This document shows positions 8,738 through 20,500 of a stretch of 25,923 bases of DNA, piece by piece. The stretch lies in IMG/VR virus record IMGVR_UViG_3300030104_004480, positions 1 through 25,923 of that record; one strand, given 5' to 3'. Origin of the DNA: a virus. The notes below the pieces were generated by a model. That model was not told the DNA's origin and did not search any database. It saw only the letters and a program-made list of their open reading frames with translations. The translations under genes and the position numbers were made by a program. Each line of letters opens with the position of its first letter. The first letter of the stretch is position 1.

Positions 8738-10306
8738 TTAGAATTGCAAAATGACTTTGATATCTTCTCTTTGGTTAGCAGACCTAGTGATGGAAGGTCT
8801 ATTATCCACATAAATTATATTTCCAGAGTACTTTTTAACTTCAGGATTAGAAACTCCTTGAATAAAACTCTGTCCCAGAAAATATTTTCTATTATTTATT
8901 ACAGTACTTATACCAGGACTTCCTGTAGTTCCAAAATTAGTATCTATTCCTAAAGTACTTTCATTACTAGCAATATTAACATTTCCTCCACTAGTAGGAT
9001 TTGCTGTAAATCTATTAAGGGCAAATCCATAAGTAGGGTCTGTTCTCAAAGTTCCATCACTATTAAATCCAACTAAACTTTTGTCTTGCCAATACTTTAA
9101 AACACCAGTGGTTTGATCATATGATGCCACTCTACCAACAGCAGTAGATCCTACACCAATGGTTTGAGTAAATTCACTATCTAAATCAAAAGTAGCTGTG
9201 GTATAACCAGACCCAACTAATTTTAAAGCATAAAGGGCACTAGCTTTAGAAAGTTCAAGATTTGAAGTAGAATCAAAAGCCTCTGGATTCTCAACAATTC
9301 CTATTCTAGCTATTTGATTTCCTGTAATAAAATCAGGATTTTCAGCATCATTTTCAATTCTAGAGTAAACTAAAACGTTACTTGCACCTAATTCTCTATA
9401 AATATCTGCTCCATGACCACCTTGAGGTGGAATTATAACATTAAATATAGGATCTGTGGTTCCATCAGGAACTCCACCAGATTTTAGATCTAAAGTTCCA
9501 TAAGTATAACCAGTTCCACCTTTAGAAATATCTACAGATTCTACTTTTGCATCATTATTAATAACTATGGTTGCTTCTGCACCACTACCATCCCCATTAA
9601 TAGGAACTCCTGTATAGGTTCTATTAGCAGTTCCTATACCAGATCCTCTATTGACAATAGTGACAATTTTTAATTGACCACTGCTAGAGGCATTATCTCT
9701 TACTGAAGCATTATCTGTGCCTGTCTCCCAATCTTCTGGCACTGGAATAAAGTTAGTAGAATCAAATTTAGTAATTTCAGTTGGTTTAATTGTATAAAGA
9801 TATTTCCAAATATATCCATCACCACTATTACCTGCTGCTTTAGGTTCAAGGTCTGTAAAACCAGGTTGATCTAAAGATGGTCTACCTGAAACATTTTCTG
9901 GATTTGTTCCATTTTGAAGACAAATATAAACTTTAAAATCTTCATTAATAACATAATATTTGGATGAATATAAACTAGTTGCTCCAGATGGTTTTGCTAT
10001 ATTGGTTCTACTAATATCCCCTCTATACATGTCATAAGTTACACCTGAAGTCCAAGTATACTTACTACACATTCTACGTATGTCAGAAGTTGTAACCTTC
10101 TTCAACGCTACCATAGTATCCCAATAATCATTCTCCTGATCAAAACTATCTTTTGGAGAAGGAGGATTAGCATTCCATGTGGAGGAATAACTAGTAGCAT
10201 TAGGTAAACCAACAAAAGAATAATAAGAATTAACTGAAGAAGTTGCAGTAGAAACAAAATTCTTCGCATTCAATATTCTAAGTTGATCAGTTATAATGGC
10301 AGCCAT
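8738..10306 (-). CDS. 8: Baseplate wedge subunit gp8, enlarged
   Basis: This 522-residue protein matches T4 gp8 (334 residues) at both ends. The N-terminal part has YWDTMVALKKVTTSDIRRM, comparable to T4's 'MWTHMMGTVKVLPSMLDAVIPR'. It is followed by GDGYIWKYLYTIKPTEI (T4 GDGYVWEYLFEIPPDV) and FIPVPEDW. The C-terminus SGNIIYVDNRPSITRSANQ, REDIKVILQF matches T4's 'SGEMIYMENRPPIIMAMDQTEEINILFTF'. gp8 forms a dimer in the outer baseplate wedge and contacts gp7, gp10 and gp6. The extra length lies between the conserved ends: GxGY/GxGI beta modules near residues 209, 253-280 and 357-377, of the type also present in the neighbouring giants. The ATG lies 30 bases after the previous stop, in an AT-rich spacer with a late-promoter-like AATAAATA and no Shine-Dalgarno. 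The family call is firm; the insertion is direct observation. Confidence 0.94.
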   Translation of the reverse strand: MAAIITDQLRILNAKNFVSTATSSVNSYYSFVGLPNATSYSSTWNANPPSPKDSFDQENDYWDTMVALKKVTTSDIRRMCSKYTWTSGVTYDMYRGDISRTNIAKPSGATSLYSSKYYVINEDFKVYICLQNGTNPENVSGRPSLDQPGFTDLEPKAAGNSGDGYIWKYLYTIKPTEITKFDSTNFIPVPEDWETGTDNASVRDNASSSGQLKIVTIVNRGSGIGTANRTYTGVPINGDGSGAEATIVINNDAKVESVDISKGGTGYTYGTLDLKSGGVPDGTTDPIFNVIIPPQGGHGADIYRELGASNVLVYSRIENDAENPDFITGNQIARIGIVENPEAFDSTSNLELSKASALYALKLVGSGYTTATFDLDSEFTQTIGVGSTAVGRVASYDQTTGVLKYWQDKSLVGFNSDGTLRTDPTYGFALNRFTANPTSGGNVNIASNESTLGIDTNFGTTGSPGISTVINNRKYFLGQSFIQGVSNPEVKKYSGNIIYVDNRPSITRSANQREDIKVILQF

Positions 10307-10322
10307 TTTGTTATTTTTTAGT

Positions 10323-10330
10323 TATTTATT
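10323..10330 (-). promoter_or_regulatory. Late-promoter-like element AATAAATA upstream of gp8
   Basis: The minus strand reads AATAAATA, one base from TATAAATA, followed by C. It lies in the 30-base spacer between the 395-residue gene and gp8. A start site about six bases downstream would leave a leader of about 11 bases, short but possible. It shares the octamer TAAATAAC with the elements at 39-46 and 11546-11553. AT-rich sequence makes chance occurrence possible. Confidence 0.4.
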
Positions 10331-10336
10331 GAAGAA

Positions 10337-11524
10337 TTATATAGATGGATAAATTACAATACTACCACCCATAGTATTAAAGTTAGTAGCTTGATAATAA
10401 AGAGTGTTAGGAGCACTATAAGGAACTTCAAATTGCAACTGAACATTTTGGTCAGCATCATTGTTAGTGACACCAACATTCCATTGACTACTTACAGATC
10501 CATTAGCACCTGATTGTATTCTAAGTTGAGCAGTAGAAGTGTTATTAAAATAATAAGTTTGTCCTCTAGCAAGATATAGAGTTGGATCACTAGTTACTGT
10601 CCCTCCTAATCCAGGACCAGTAAAGGTATAGTGAGCAGTGCCAGAAGCACCAACTTGCCAACGTCCACCAGTAGGACCACCATACTCACCAGCAGTGCAT
10701 AATCCAACAAATGTTCCTACCCCAGTAACTCTTAAATTGGTATTAGTTGTATTAGTTGTAAATCCAGTAGAAGTCTTAGAACTAACAAAAGTAGAGATAC
10801 CAGTTACTGTAAGATTGGTATTAGTTACATTAGTTCCAAAACCAATAACTGCAGTTGTAACACCAGTTATATTAGCGTGAGTGGAATTGAAATTAGTAGC
10901 AGTTGCAGTGGTGGCAGTAAGAGTTGTAATATTTGATGTAGCTATAGTGCTAACACCAGTTACTGTAAGATTGCTATTTGTTGTATTAGTTGTAAATCCT
11001 GTGGCAGTTTTAGAACTAGCAAAAGTAGAAACACCACTTACATTGAATTGAACTGCATTAACGCTATTAGAAGTAAATGTGGTTATACCTGTTGCTTGCA
11101 ATCCACCTATGATACTAGTCTCTCCAGTAATTTTTGATCCAGCATTTACCACTAAACCATCAGTTACTGTAAGAAATCCACTAATTCTACCTCCACCAAG
11201 AACTGTTAATCCAGATACAGCTGTGGTTGTTCCTATGCCAACATTTCTTCCTACAGTGTTTATTCCTGTTGAATTTAAATTCCAATAAGAGGATATACCA
11301 GTTGTTTCAAGAGCAGTAACAGTAACTTGTCCAAAAGAAGTACTAATACTTATATTAGACCCAGCAGCTATAGCTGTTACAATTCCTGGAGATAAATTAG
11401 TTCCATCTCCTGCTAAAGTATAAATTTCATCAAAATTATCATTTATTTTTTCAGCACCAGCTAGAAGGGTATCACCCGTTCCATCATTGGGAGATGAGCC
11501 AGTACTAATACCTTGTTTAGCCAT
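10337..11524 (-). CDS. Repetitive fibre-like virion protein with beta-sandwich C-terminus
   Basis: This 395-residue protein lies between the giant in the gp7 slot and gp8. The N-terminus has the SSPNDGTGDTLLAGAEKIND-NFDEIY segment (about residues 9-39), seen in many short fibre-like proteins of marine T4-like phages. Residues about 135-270 consist of degenerate repeats around V(T/S)G(V/I)(S/G)TF (VSGVSTF, VTGVSTI, ITGVTTA, VTGISTF, VTGVGTF) separated by TGFTTNTTN-NL segments, suggesting a beta-helical or trimeric shaft. The last 110 residues (HYTFTGPGLGG, DPTLYLARGQTYYFNN, FEVPYSAPNTLYYQATN, MGGSIVIYP) look like a cupredoxin-type beta sandwich without the usual His/Cys metal ligands. It starts 24 bases after the giant's stop. 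A minor baseplate fibre or decoration protein is the best inference; no T4 gene of this kind sits between 7 and 8. Confidence 0.88.
   Translation of the reverse strand: MAKQGISTGSSPNDGTGDTLLAGAEKINDNFDEIYTLAGDGTNLSPGIVTAIAAGSNISISTSFGQVTVTALETTGISSYWNLNSTGINTVGRNVGIGTTTAVSGLTVLGGGRISGFLTVTDGLVVNAGSKITGETSIIGGLQATGITTFTSNSVNAVQFNVSGVSTFASSKTATGFTTNTTNSNLTVTGVSTIATSNITTLTATTATATNFNSTHANITGVTTAVIGFGTNVTNTNLTVTGISTFVSSKTSTGFTTNTTNTNLRVTGVGTFVGLCTAGEYGGPTGGRWQVGASGTAHYTFTGPGLGGTVTSDPTLYLARGQTYYFNNTSTAQLRIQSGANGSVSSQWNVGVTNNDADQNVQLQFEVPYSAPNTLYYQATNFNTMGGSIVIYPSI
10720..11036 (-). repeat. Direct repeats of about 85 bp within the fibre-like gene
   Basis: Copy one (about 10720-10807) and copy two (about 10954-11036) share long near-identical runs, for example TTGTATTAGTTGTAAATCC followed by (on the plus strand) AGTnTTAGAACTA, CAAAAGTAGA and ACACCA/ATACCA. 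A third partial copy (10797-10844) repeats CCAGTTACTGTAAGATTG. At protein level the copies read STFxSSKTxTGFTTNTTNxN followed by LxVTGVxT. Similarity at the nucleotide level indicates fairly recent duplication or gene conversion within the gene. Confidence 0.8.
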
Positions 11525-11545
11525 CTTGTCTTTACAATTTAGAGT

Positions 11546-11553
11546 TATTTAGT
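11546..11553 (-). promoter_or_regulatory. Late-promoter-like element ACTAAATA upstream of the 395-aa gene
   Basis: The minus strand reads ACTAAATA followed by AC, overlapping the TAA stop of the 4036-residue gene. Its TAAATA core matches the T4 late consensus, with two mismatches at the first two positions. A start site around base 11540 would give a leader of about 15 bases. It shares TAAATAAC with the two other proposed elements and is the weakest of the three against the T4 consensus. Confidence 0.35.
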
Positions 11554-14500
11554 CATATTCAATAGATCTCAAAGGATTGAATCTTTGAATGTAAGCTGAG
11601 GTAGATATTCCACCAGTTCCACCATCACCATAGAACTTAAATGATCTAGGTTCAGCTCTTACACCTAATCCAACTTTACCAAAACTATAATCACCAAAGA
11701 AAGGTTGATGATATATATCTCCACTGAAAGTAACACCTAGACCAGCAGAATCAAATTTAGTTGAAGTGGAATCAAATTTTAATATGGATGAATCAAATGA
11801 ATCAGATGTAAATTTATCTATATTTACAAATACCCTTTTAACAAAAGTAGTTGCTGTTCCTACAGTTGATAAACCAATAATAGTATTAGCAATACTTACA
11901 GTATTAACATCAACTACCTGATAAACATTATCAACAAATTGGGTGCATATTCCTGTAGTAGTTATACCATTAGCATTAAACGACTTCAGTGAAGTATTGG
12001 CATTTCCAACATTGGAATTATTTACAATAAAGAAATCATTAACAGTTAAAGAACTTAAAGTAACTGCAGTTCCTGTTATGGTAGAATCTCTCAAAGGAGA
12101 ATTTAAAGGAATATGCATATCAAAAATTATTCTATTTCTACCACCAACAGTGGTTGTACCAAATCCAACTACTGTTCCAAAATCTCCAGAATAAGTAACA
12201 GAAGTAACCTTTTCAACAGCACTAGATGCTTGAGGAGGTCCTATAAGAACTGCAGGTGGAGAAGCAGTAGTATAACCACTTCCAACTGAATCTAAAGTAA
12301 TAGATTCTAATATATCACTATCCATTGCAGCAGTAGCAGTTGCTCTTTGAGTAGTTCCAAATCCAACAGGTTGTTCTATAGAAACATCAGGAGTGCCTGT
12401 ATATCCCATACCAGAATTAGAAATTACAAATGAACTAATAGTTCCAAATCCAGAAACTATTGCAGTGGCTGCTGCCCCTATCAAATCATCCTGAGATATA
12501 ATTTGTATAGTCCCTTGACCATCATAATTTTCAAAAGAATTATCAAAGAAAGTCCTAACACTCTCTACATAAGCCACTGTAGAACTCGTTGATACTGGTG
12601 AAATTAAATTACTGGTAGGGAAGATTAAAGGTTCATAATGTGGTCTATCTTTAGTAACTTCATTACCATCTATGACTTTATCAACAAGTTGTCTTGACCA
12701 TGTAATAGATCTTTCATAAGTTTCATCAGTATTAATACCAACAGAATCATATGGATTAGTAGTAGCATTATCAGCTGCATTTACAGCAGTTACTATTCTA
12801 GGACCTTGATCAAATTCAAAATTATCATCATGCAATCTAACTTCATCACCTTTTTTAACAGTTTCTAAAACATCAACAAGAGATGTATCAACTGAGCCAG
12901 TTCCTCTATAGAATAAAATCTTAGAGGTATCTCCTGCTTTTGGTGGTTCTTTAAATGTAAGATAACTACCACCTTTAAATTCATATCCAATTTGAGGAAC
13001 CTGAAGAATATCATTAATGAACACTAGAAGTGTGTATTCTACATCAATAGGAGATCCTACTTCAGTATTGATTGTTTGTTGCTCATCATCAATTTTTAAA
13101 GCATATGTAAGAGTTTGTCCATCAAATAAAGAATCTAAGGGATCAAAGACTTGGAAATCACCAACAGTCCATGCAGCAAAAGTATCACTAACAGTTTCTT
13201 GAATAGTAAGTTCAAATTGTCTAGATGGACTAAAATCAGCAGTGGTTGGAATACCCACACTACCACCAACACCCACTGTTAGAACTGCTGAATCACCATA
13301 ACCAAATCCTTCTTTAATTATTTGGAAGTCAATAACACTAGAACCTTGTCCAACAACTATATTTGCAGTTGCTTCTGATCCCACTCCACTAGAAGATGAA
13401 GTATAGAACAATCGCATATTATCATATGATAATGGTTCATCTATGACAACTAATGGAGGATTGGTTGATGTATATCCAGTGCCAGGATTGGTAATTGCAA
13501 CACTTACAATATTACCATTATTAATTGCAGCAGTACCAATAAATTCTATAGCTGGTGTTCCAGTGCTTAATGTTTGAACTCCTACATTAACTATAGATTG
13601 AATTCCTGGTCTATAACCAGAACCACTATTACCAATGCTAATAGAACTAATAGTTCCCAATCCAGAAACAATAGCAGTACCACCTGCAGAAACTAATGGT
13701 TGATATCCAAAACCCTCAGTAGATCCAACAGAGACTATAACACCACCCAAAGGAACATTTGCTGTGTTTGGATCAGATGCAACAGAACTTGTAGAACCTG
13801 TAAACTGAATGGTAGTGACACCAACTGCATCTGTATCTTCAATAAGAGTGTAGTTTCCAGTAACAGTTACCTCATCTCCAGTTCTCTTAGGAGACTGGAA
13901 TATCTGATTAACCAATATGATAGCGTTACTGGTAGAGAAACCTGCTACATCCTCTCCATCTTGTTTAAGAGTGAACTCTGTAGTAAGACCTGTAAAATTA
14001 GCAGAAATATCATCAAAGATATAATTTTGAGAATAAGGTTCAACAGTTGTATCTTTAATTCCAGATCTCATGAAAGATCTTCCATTAAATGTTGAGTGAG
14101 TTGCTATTCCAACAAAGTCTATTTCATCTGGTTCATTACTAGAAGTTGAAAGAGGAACTAATCCTGCAGGTGCAGCATAGAAGTTAATAGTGCTGTCAAC
14201 AATATTATAATTACCTTCAATTTTAGTAACTAAAGATCCAGAAGTATGTGATGCTAATCCTGATCCCATCCAAGGTCTAGATACTAAGAGAATATTTGTA
14301 TCACCTACTCCAACAGAGTTTACCTTCATAATCTCATCATCTATCTTCAACAAATCTCCACCACTAATAGAAGTGATACCAGAAATTTTTATCTTATCAG
14401 TGCTACTATCTGCTACTGCAGATAGAACTGTGGTGACTGATGTTGCAACTATGGGTTGTTGAATTACATTATCAAGACTAATGATACATCTTGAATTTTG

Positions 14501-17500
14501 TTTTTTAGATGTAAGTGAATGAGAAGTACCTATACCAACAGAAGTAATATCTAAATGTACAGGAACAGTTTTTAATGCATTTTGTGCAGTGGATGCTAAT
14601 TTTAATGTGGAGTCATTAATTTTAATAGCAAATACTTTATCTGGGAGTTTATCTGTGCTTCCATATCCAGATATAGTTTGAGTGCTAATACCAATAGCAG
14701 AAGTGGTTCCTGCTCCCAAGTGCCTATAAGTTAACTCCTCACCACTAACAAAGAAATGATTTGGAATTTTAATAGTATCTCTGAGAGGACTGACTACAGT
14801 AGATGCTCCTCCTACAAAATTTCTCTTAAATATTGGATTCTGTCTATGAGAAAGTTCAAAAGCTAGAGCTATATCAGCGCCAGTACCACTATAAGTTCCT
14901 TCACCAGAATCAATAGTAGCATTTTCTAAATCAATTTGAACTTCTGTATTGTCATCATCCTTCACTCTAATTGCATTTTGATATACTTGAACTACAACAT
15001 TTTTACTTGCTATTGGAGTAAATGTTATATTAGTATTAGTCCCATCCACTTCAGCATCAAATGTTCCAATTGGTGCAGATGTTTCTACATTTCCATATTC
15101 AGTAATATATGATGTTGTGCCATCATCTATTACAATCAGCTCAGATATTGAATGATGACTATCAGTGGTATTAGTGACAACTGCAAAACAATAAGCAGCT
15201 GAATATAATTGATTATCATATGTTGCTACAGTAGTAGCAGATGGAGATCCACTTGAAGATATAGAAGTTCTTCTAGAATCAAATGATCCTGTTTGCAATG
15301 CAGTTGTACCAATTCCAGTAACATCATTATCTGCTACATTAATTGATAATGTGTTGGTGGTAAATGTGGTTGCAGTGGATACATTAGGATGTAAATTAAT
15401 ACTAATACGAGATCCTGCAATAGAAGCACTATAAGTACCAAGTCCAGGAGTTCCAGATCCACTACCCAAATTGTCTGATGTTAATTGTCCATATTCCACT
15501 AAATCAACTTCTGTTCCATTATGAACTATGTTTAATTCTTCATATTCAAAATAAGACTTATCACTAGATGCATATGAAACTAAAACCTTTGCTGCTCTAT
15601 AAGTAGAAGCAAATGATACTATTGAATGAGATGTTGAAATTCCTAATGGTATGTCTGTGGTTCCACTTACAATTGAACAAACTGAACCAAGAGCAGTAGA
15701 AGCTATTCCAGCTGCGCTATCTGAAATATTATATGCAATAGATGAAACATCATAATTATTAACTTTAAATTTCTTGGGGAAGAATAATAATCTTCCATTC
15801 TCACCACTAATATCTAAATCAAAAGATCCCAATTCTGAGGTAAATTCTCCACCATCTGTATGAGTTGCTACAGTGCCATACTGGTTTAAGAGCATATTAC
15901 CCTTATTATTATGAATCAAAGAAACCAGCATAACCTGTCTTTCTTTAGTAAATCTTCTATCACGAACAAAAGTAAGATATTTTCTAGATCTTGTATTTTG
16001 AAGTTCAAAGTTATCAACAGCAGAAAACTTGTCTATTCTCTCAGTATTATTAAATGATGGACTTATATCATCAAAGTTTAATACTCTATTACCTATTGAA
16101 GAAGTAAAGTCTTTAATTCTTCTAGATTCAAAGATTACTTGATCAGAAACTACTTTATTGTCTATTCTTAATGTTTTTTCTCTAGCAAGATCAAAATCAA
16201 ATACAGTATTCATATCCATGATGGATATCAAATCTGTGATAACATCAAATTTACTTTCTGTTTGTGAGGTGCTTACTCCAACACTACATTCATCTCTTAT
16301 AACTAAATCACTAAATTTTTTAAATCCTGCAGTGTGATTTAAAGATGATACTGCATTTTCCCATTTTTCAAGTGGAACTTCAGATTTAATTGCATAAGAG
16401 AAGTATTGATAATAATCACTATCAAATAATCTTTGATTATCAGTATTTAAAAATCCACTATCATCTTGCCAACCTTCCTTAACTATGGCAGAAGACTCTA
16501 CATCATATAAAGATCTATGTGCCACAACTTGAGTTATAGTCCCTTTTACACCAGAAGATTTTCCAGTAACAATATCATCTACTTCATAATCTTGAGGTGA
16601 TGATATTTTCAAAAATCCATTTGTTTCATTGAAAGATTGAAGAACTCCCACAGCTTTATGTGAAACTATGGTCTCTCCAATATCAAATTTATTTCCTTTC
16701 AAAGAAATATCAAAAATTGGAAAATCTTCTTCATTAATAACTCTTCCAGCAGAAGATGCAGGTTTAAATGTTCCAGCAATTTTTCCTTCAGGAATTATAC
16801 CAGATAAACTGTAACTTATAGATCCAGCAGCACCACCTATGTTGGCATCTGTTGATAAAATCTCAAATAATCTAAAATCATAACTTGCAGAGTTATAACC
16901 AATTCCTGTAGTTCCAACTCCAACACTAACTCCCTCAATCATTACTTTTTTACCAGTTTCAAATGGGAAATTTGAAAGACTCGTAAATGTAGCACCTAAA
17001 GTTACTGTTACTAATTTTGTCCCAAAGTCAAAGTCCATTCCAGAAATTTTAATTCCATTAGAATTGCTAATTGGACGAATTATTGGCGTAACATTGTTTA
17101 AAGATTTGGTATTCCTTAAAATAGTAACTTCCTCATCTCCTAGTTCGTAATCTAAATCAAGATCACTAACCACTTTTTGAGTTGTTCCATCTAAAACAAC
17201 TAATCCAGGAGATTCTAGATAATTATTTCCAGATGAAGTAATACCAATTCTTTTAAGAGATTCTAAAGCATCAACCTTTACTAATTGAGGAATTTGAGAC
17301 TCTGGCTTAAGACTTCTATCTGCTGAGTAGTCAAATCCAATATCTTGAATATCAACATCAAGTATTCTTCCAATGTTAGAACCAAAAAGTTCTAATATAG
17401 CACCACTACCAAAATCAGATCTTATACTACTAACTCCTGGAAGAGATCTATATCCATTTCCCCCATTTTTCAAGTTAACTGAATTTATAGGTCCAAATGC

Positions 17501-20500
17501 ATTTCTACTAAAAGTAAAATAAGAAAAATCACCATCAGTTTCATTATATTGAAGTTTTGGAGGGGATTTTCTAGCAGAAAAACTAAAGGTTGTAGTTCCA
17601 ACACCAACCACAGGAAATAAAGAATTTAAAGGATTAATTTCTTGATCTAAAGTATTGGCATTTTCAATATTTAAATTATCTGTAATAATTTCTTTCTTAA
17701 CTACTTTATTTAAAGTATCATTTACTGGTATTAAATTATAATATAATACTTTAGAAATTTCTTCTACATTTTTAATAGTTACATTTGCAGTACTATCAAT
17801 ACCAATCTTACCAGATGAAGTTAAATTAAAAGTATCAGTTAATGATGAAGAATAAAATCTATCAGTTAATAATTTATCATTGTAAATAGCAAAATCAAAT
17901 GCACTGTATAAAACTCCATTATCACTAAATGCTAAACTAGAATCAGAGAGATCAAACTTAATTTGTTGATTTTTTTGTGTAAATATTTTAGGATTAACTG
18001 AAGAAATAACACCATCTTGTGCATCAGTAATATTAATTGTTTCAGGAATAATTTTTACAGATTGATAATGTTGATTGCATAATTTAATTTTGTCTTTATC
18101 TACAACTGCGACATAATAAATCCCATTATCAACTAATCCACCTGGTGAAGTTGTAGCAGTAGAAATAACTTTTTGACCACTGATATAACCATGATCAGAT
18201 ATGGTGATAGTATTATCTGTTGTGTTGATACCTGCTTTAATATAAGCTCTAGGATTAATAACTAGTCTTCTATTAAAATCATTATATGCCACATTTATAG
18301 TGGTAGTTACTCCACTCAAAACAGTAAGATTTATAGGATCAAGATCCTTAAGACCATGAGTAGAGGCAGTTGATACTGTTGCTAAAGTTCTATTTGCTGT
18401 GCCAGTTAAAACATTAGTAAAGTTTGTTTTAAAACTATGATTTAGTCCAGTCCCAATTCCAGTAAAAAATAAAGTGCTAATATTAGTGGTGCTATTAATA
18501 CCTGTTAATGATCCAGTAGATCCTAATCCAACTCTAGCAGTGGCTATACCAATTAAATCAGAGTTAACTGGTGCAGCAAATAAAGTTTGTTCATTAGAGA
18601 GGGTAAAGGACATAATACCATCAGTTGAAACCCCTAAAGCAGTTCCATCATTAGTCTTATAAGTTAACTGATCTCCTAATTTTAAACCATGTCCTTTAAA
18701 ATAAATGGATTTAGTAGGAATAAATATTTCGCTTATTCCAGTTCCTGGATTGGAGAACACCACAGTAGATCCAATACCAACTCCTGATAAAGTTCCTAAC
18801 CCTACAGAATCTGCAGGATTGAAATATAATTCAGTGTTATATCTAAGACTATTGCCAATATTGTCAGTGTTATTAATAAATTTAAAGTTTCTTGGTTTAG
18901 ATTCTAACTTAGAAGTTGCAGTATGAGCAGATCCTATGGTAGAATTGTGATTTCTTAAAACTCTAAGTCTTTTGCCATCTAAATCTACATTTAATACTTT
19001 TACTTGCTCAGTGCCTATACCTAGAACGTCATTAGGTCTAACTGAGAATATATCTCCAATTTGACCACCAACATTAAAGAAAGTAACAAGACCAGTAGCG
19101 CCAGCAGAGCTTATTCCAACATCTAAATTAAATCTACTTGTAGTTACTCCAACACTAAAGATTTTATTATTAGTCAATCCACTAGTGCTCAATCCAGTAA
19201 TGGTAAGGAATTCTAATAAAAATAAATTATGAGGAGATGTAGTATATCCTACAATTTCTCCTGGTCCTCCATGAGGAACAAATTCTATATTTTCAAAAGT
19301 AGTATTGGATACACTGATATCAGTTATAGTTTTTCCTTTAATTGACTCTACTTTAGCCTCAACTCCAGTTCCACTAGTTCCAGAATTATCAAATTCTATA
19401 ATATCATTTATTTTAAAATTATTACCTCCTGTTTTTATTCCTACATCAATCACTGATCCAATGGATGTTGAAGTTATTGAAGTTTTTTGTTTTCTAATAG
19501 CGTTTGGATCTACTAAAAATTCATAAACAGATTTATTAAATAAGAAATTATAAACACTAGTATTTCTTATAAATCCAGTGTTATTAATATCAAAATCATC
19601 TTGATTAGAATTAAAAGCAAAATTGTAATCAATAGATTTGTGCTTGTATGAATTACCTATAAAATATGGGAATTGTGGTTGTCTGAAATTTTTAAATGCT
19701 CCTTCAGAATCTCTAACATCTGGATTAATGGTAGCAAAATAAGCATATACTCCATTAGGATAGTCTGGAGTTTTACAAAATCTACCATTATGTCTATCTA
19801 AATCATTACCCTCTTGGTGCACATAATCTTCAACAAAGAATCCTTTTCCATATATTTCTTCACCTGCAGATGTAAGTGGATTAGGTCTCTCTGATGATAT
19901 TGAGACAGAGTATCCAGATGTGAGAATTTTTACTTGCCCTCCACCATTATCAGAAAAACCATATGGTCCATAAATTGGAGATCCATCATATGACCACCCA
20001 ATAATTGGAGAATGATTTATTGAATCTTGTTCAATATCATTCTCTAAAAGTAAATCTGGAACAAAAACTTCTTTATCACCTAAATCTTTTCTAACATTAA
20101 CAGATTGTCTTAATTTTCTAGGAGAATATAAGTGAGAATATTCTAAACCAGATTCATCTCTAGATCCTTCACTTACCACTCCATCATCAGATGTAATCTG
20201 ATTATTTTGTATCAATCTTTCTACACTATTAATAGTCCATGTTTTTGGTTTAGAGAAAAACTTAGCACCATCTCCATTTGGAGTAACTGTGATACTTGTG
20301 TTTGAAGAACTATATCCAATTCCAGCATGAGATACTACTACAGAATCTATGGTTCCTGATTTTAATATTGGCACTAAAACAACTCCTCTTCCAATTCCAC
20401 TTACAGTCAATTCTGGAGGAGAATTATATCCTGAACCTTCATTCTTAATTACTACTGATTTTATTTTTCCATCATGAGATACTATGGGAGTTAATTGAGC

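Noticed and set aside
10720-11036. CRISPR-like spaced repeats
   Set aside because: The repeats are in frame within a coding gene, degenerate, and of unequal spacing. No cas gene or non-coding array is present.
13700-14095. 131-codon plus-strand frame with Cys/Arg/Asn-rich product
   Set aside because: It is antisense to the 4036-aa gene. Its composition is what the reverse complement of Ser/Thr/Gly codons gives, and it has no context or start signal.
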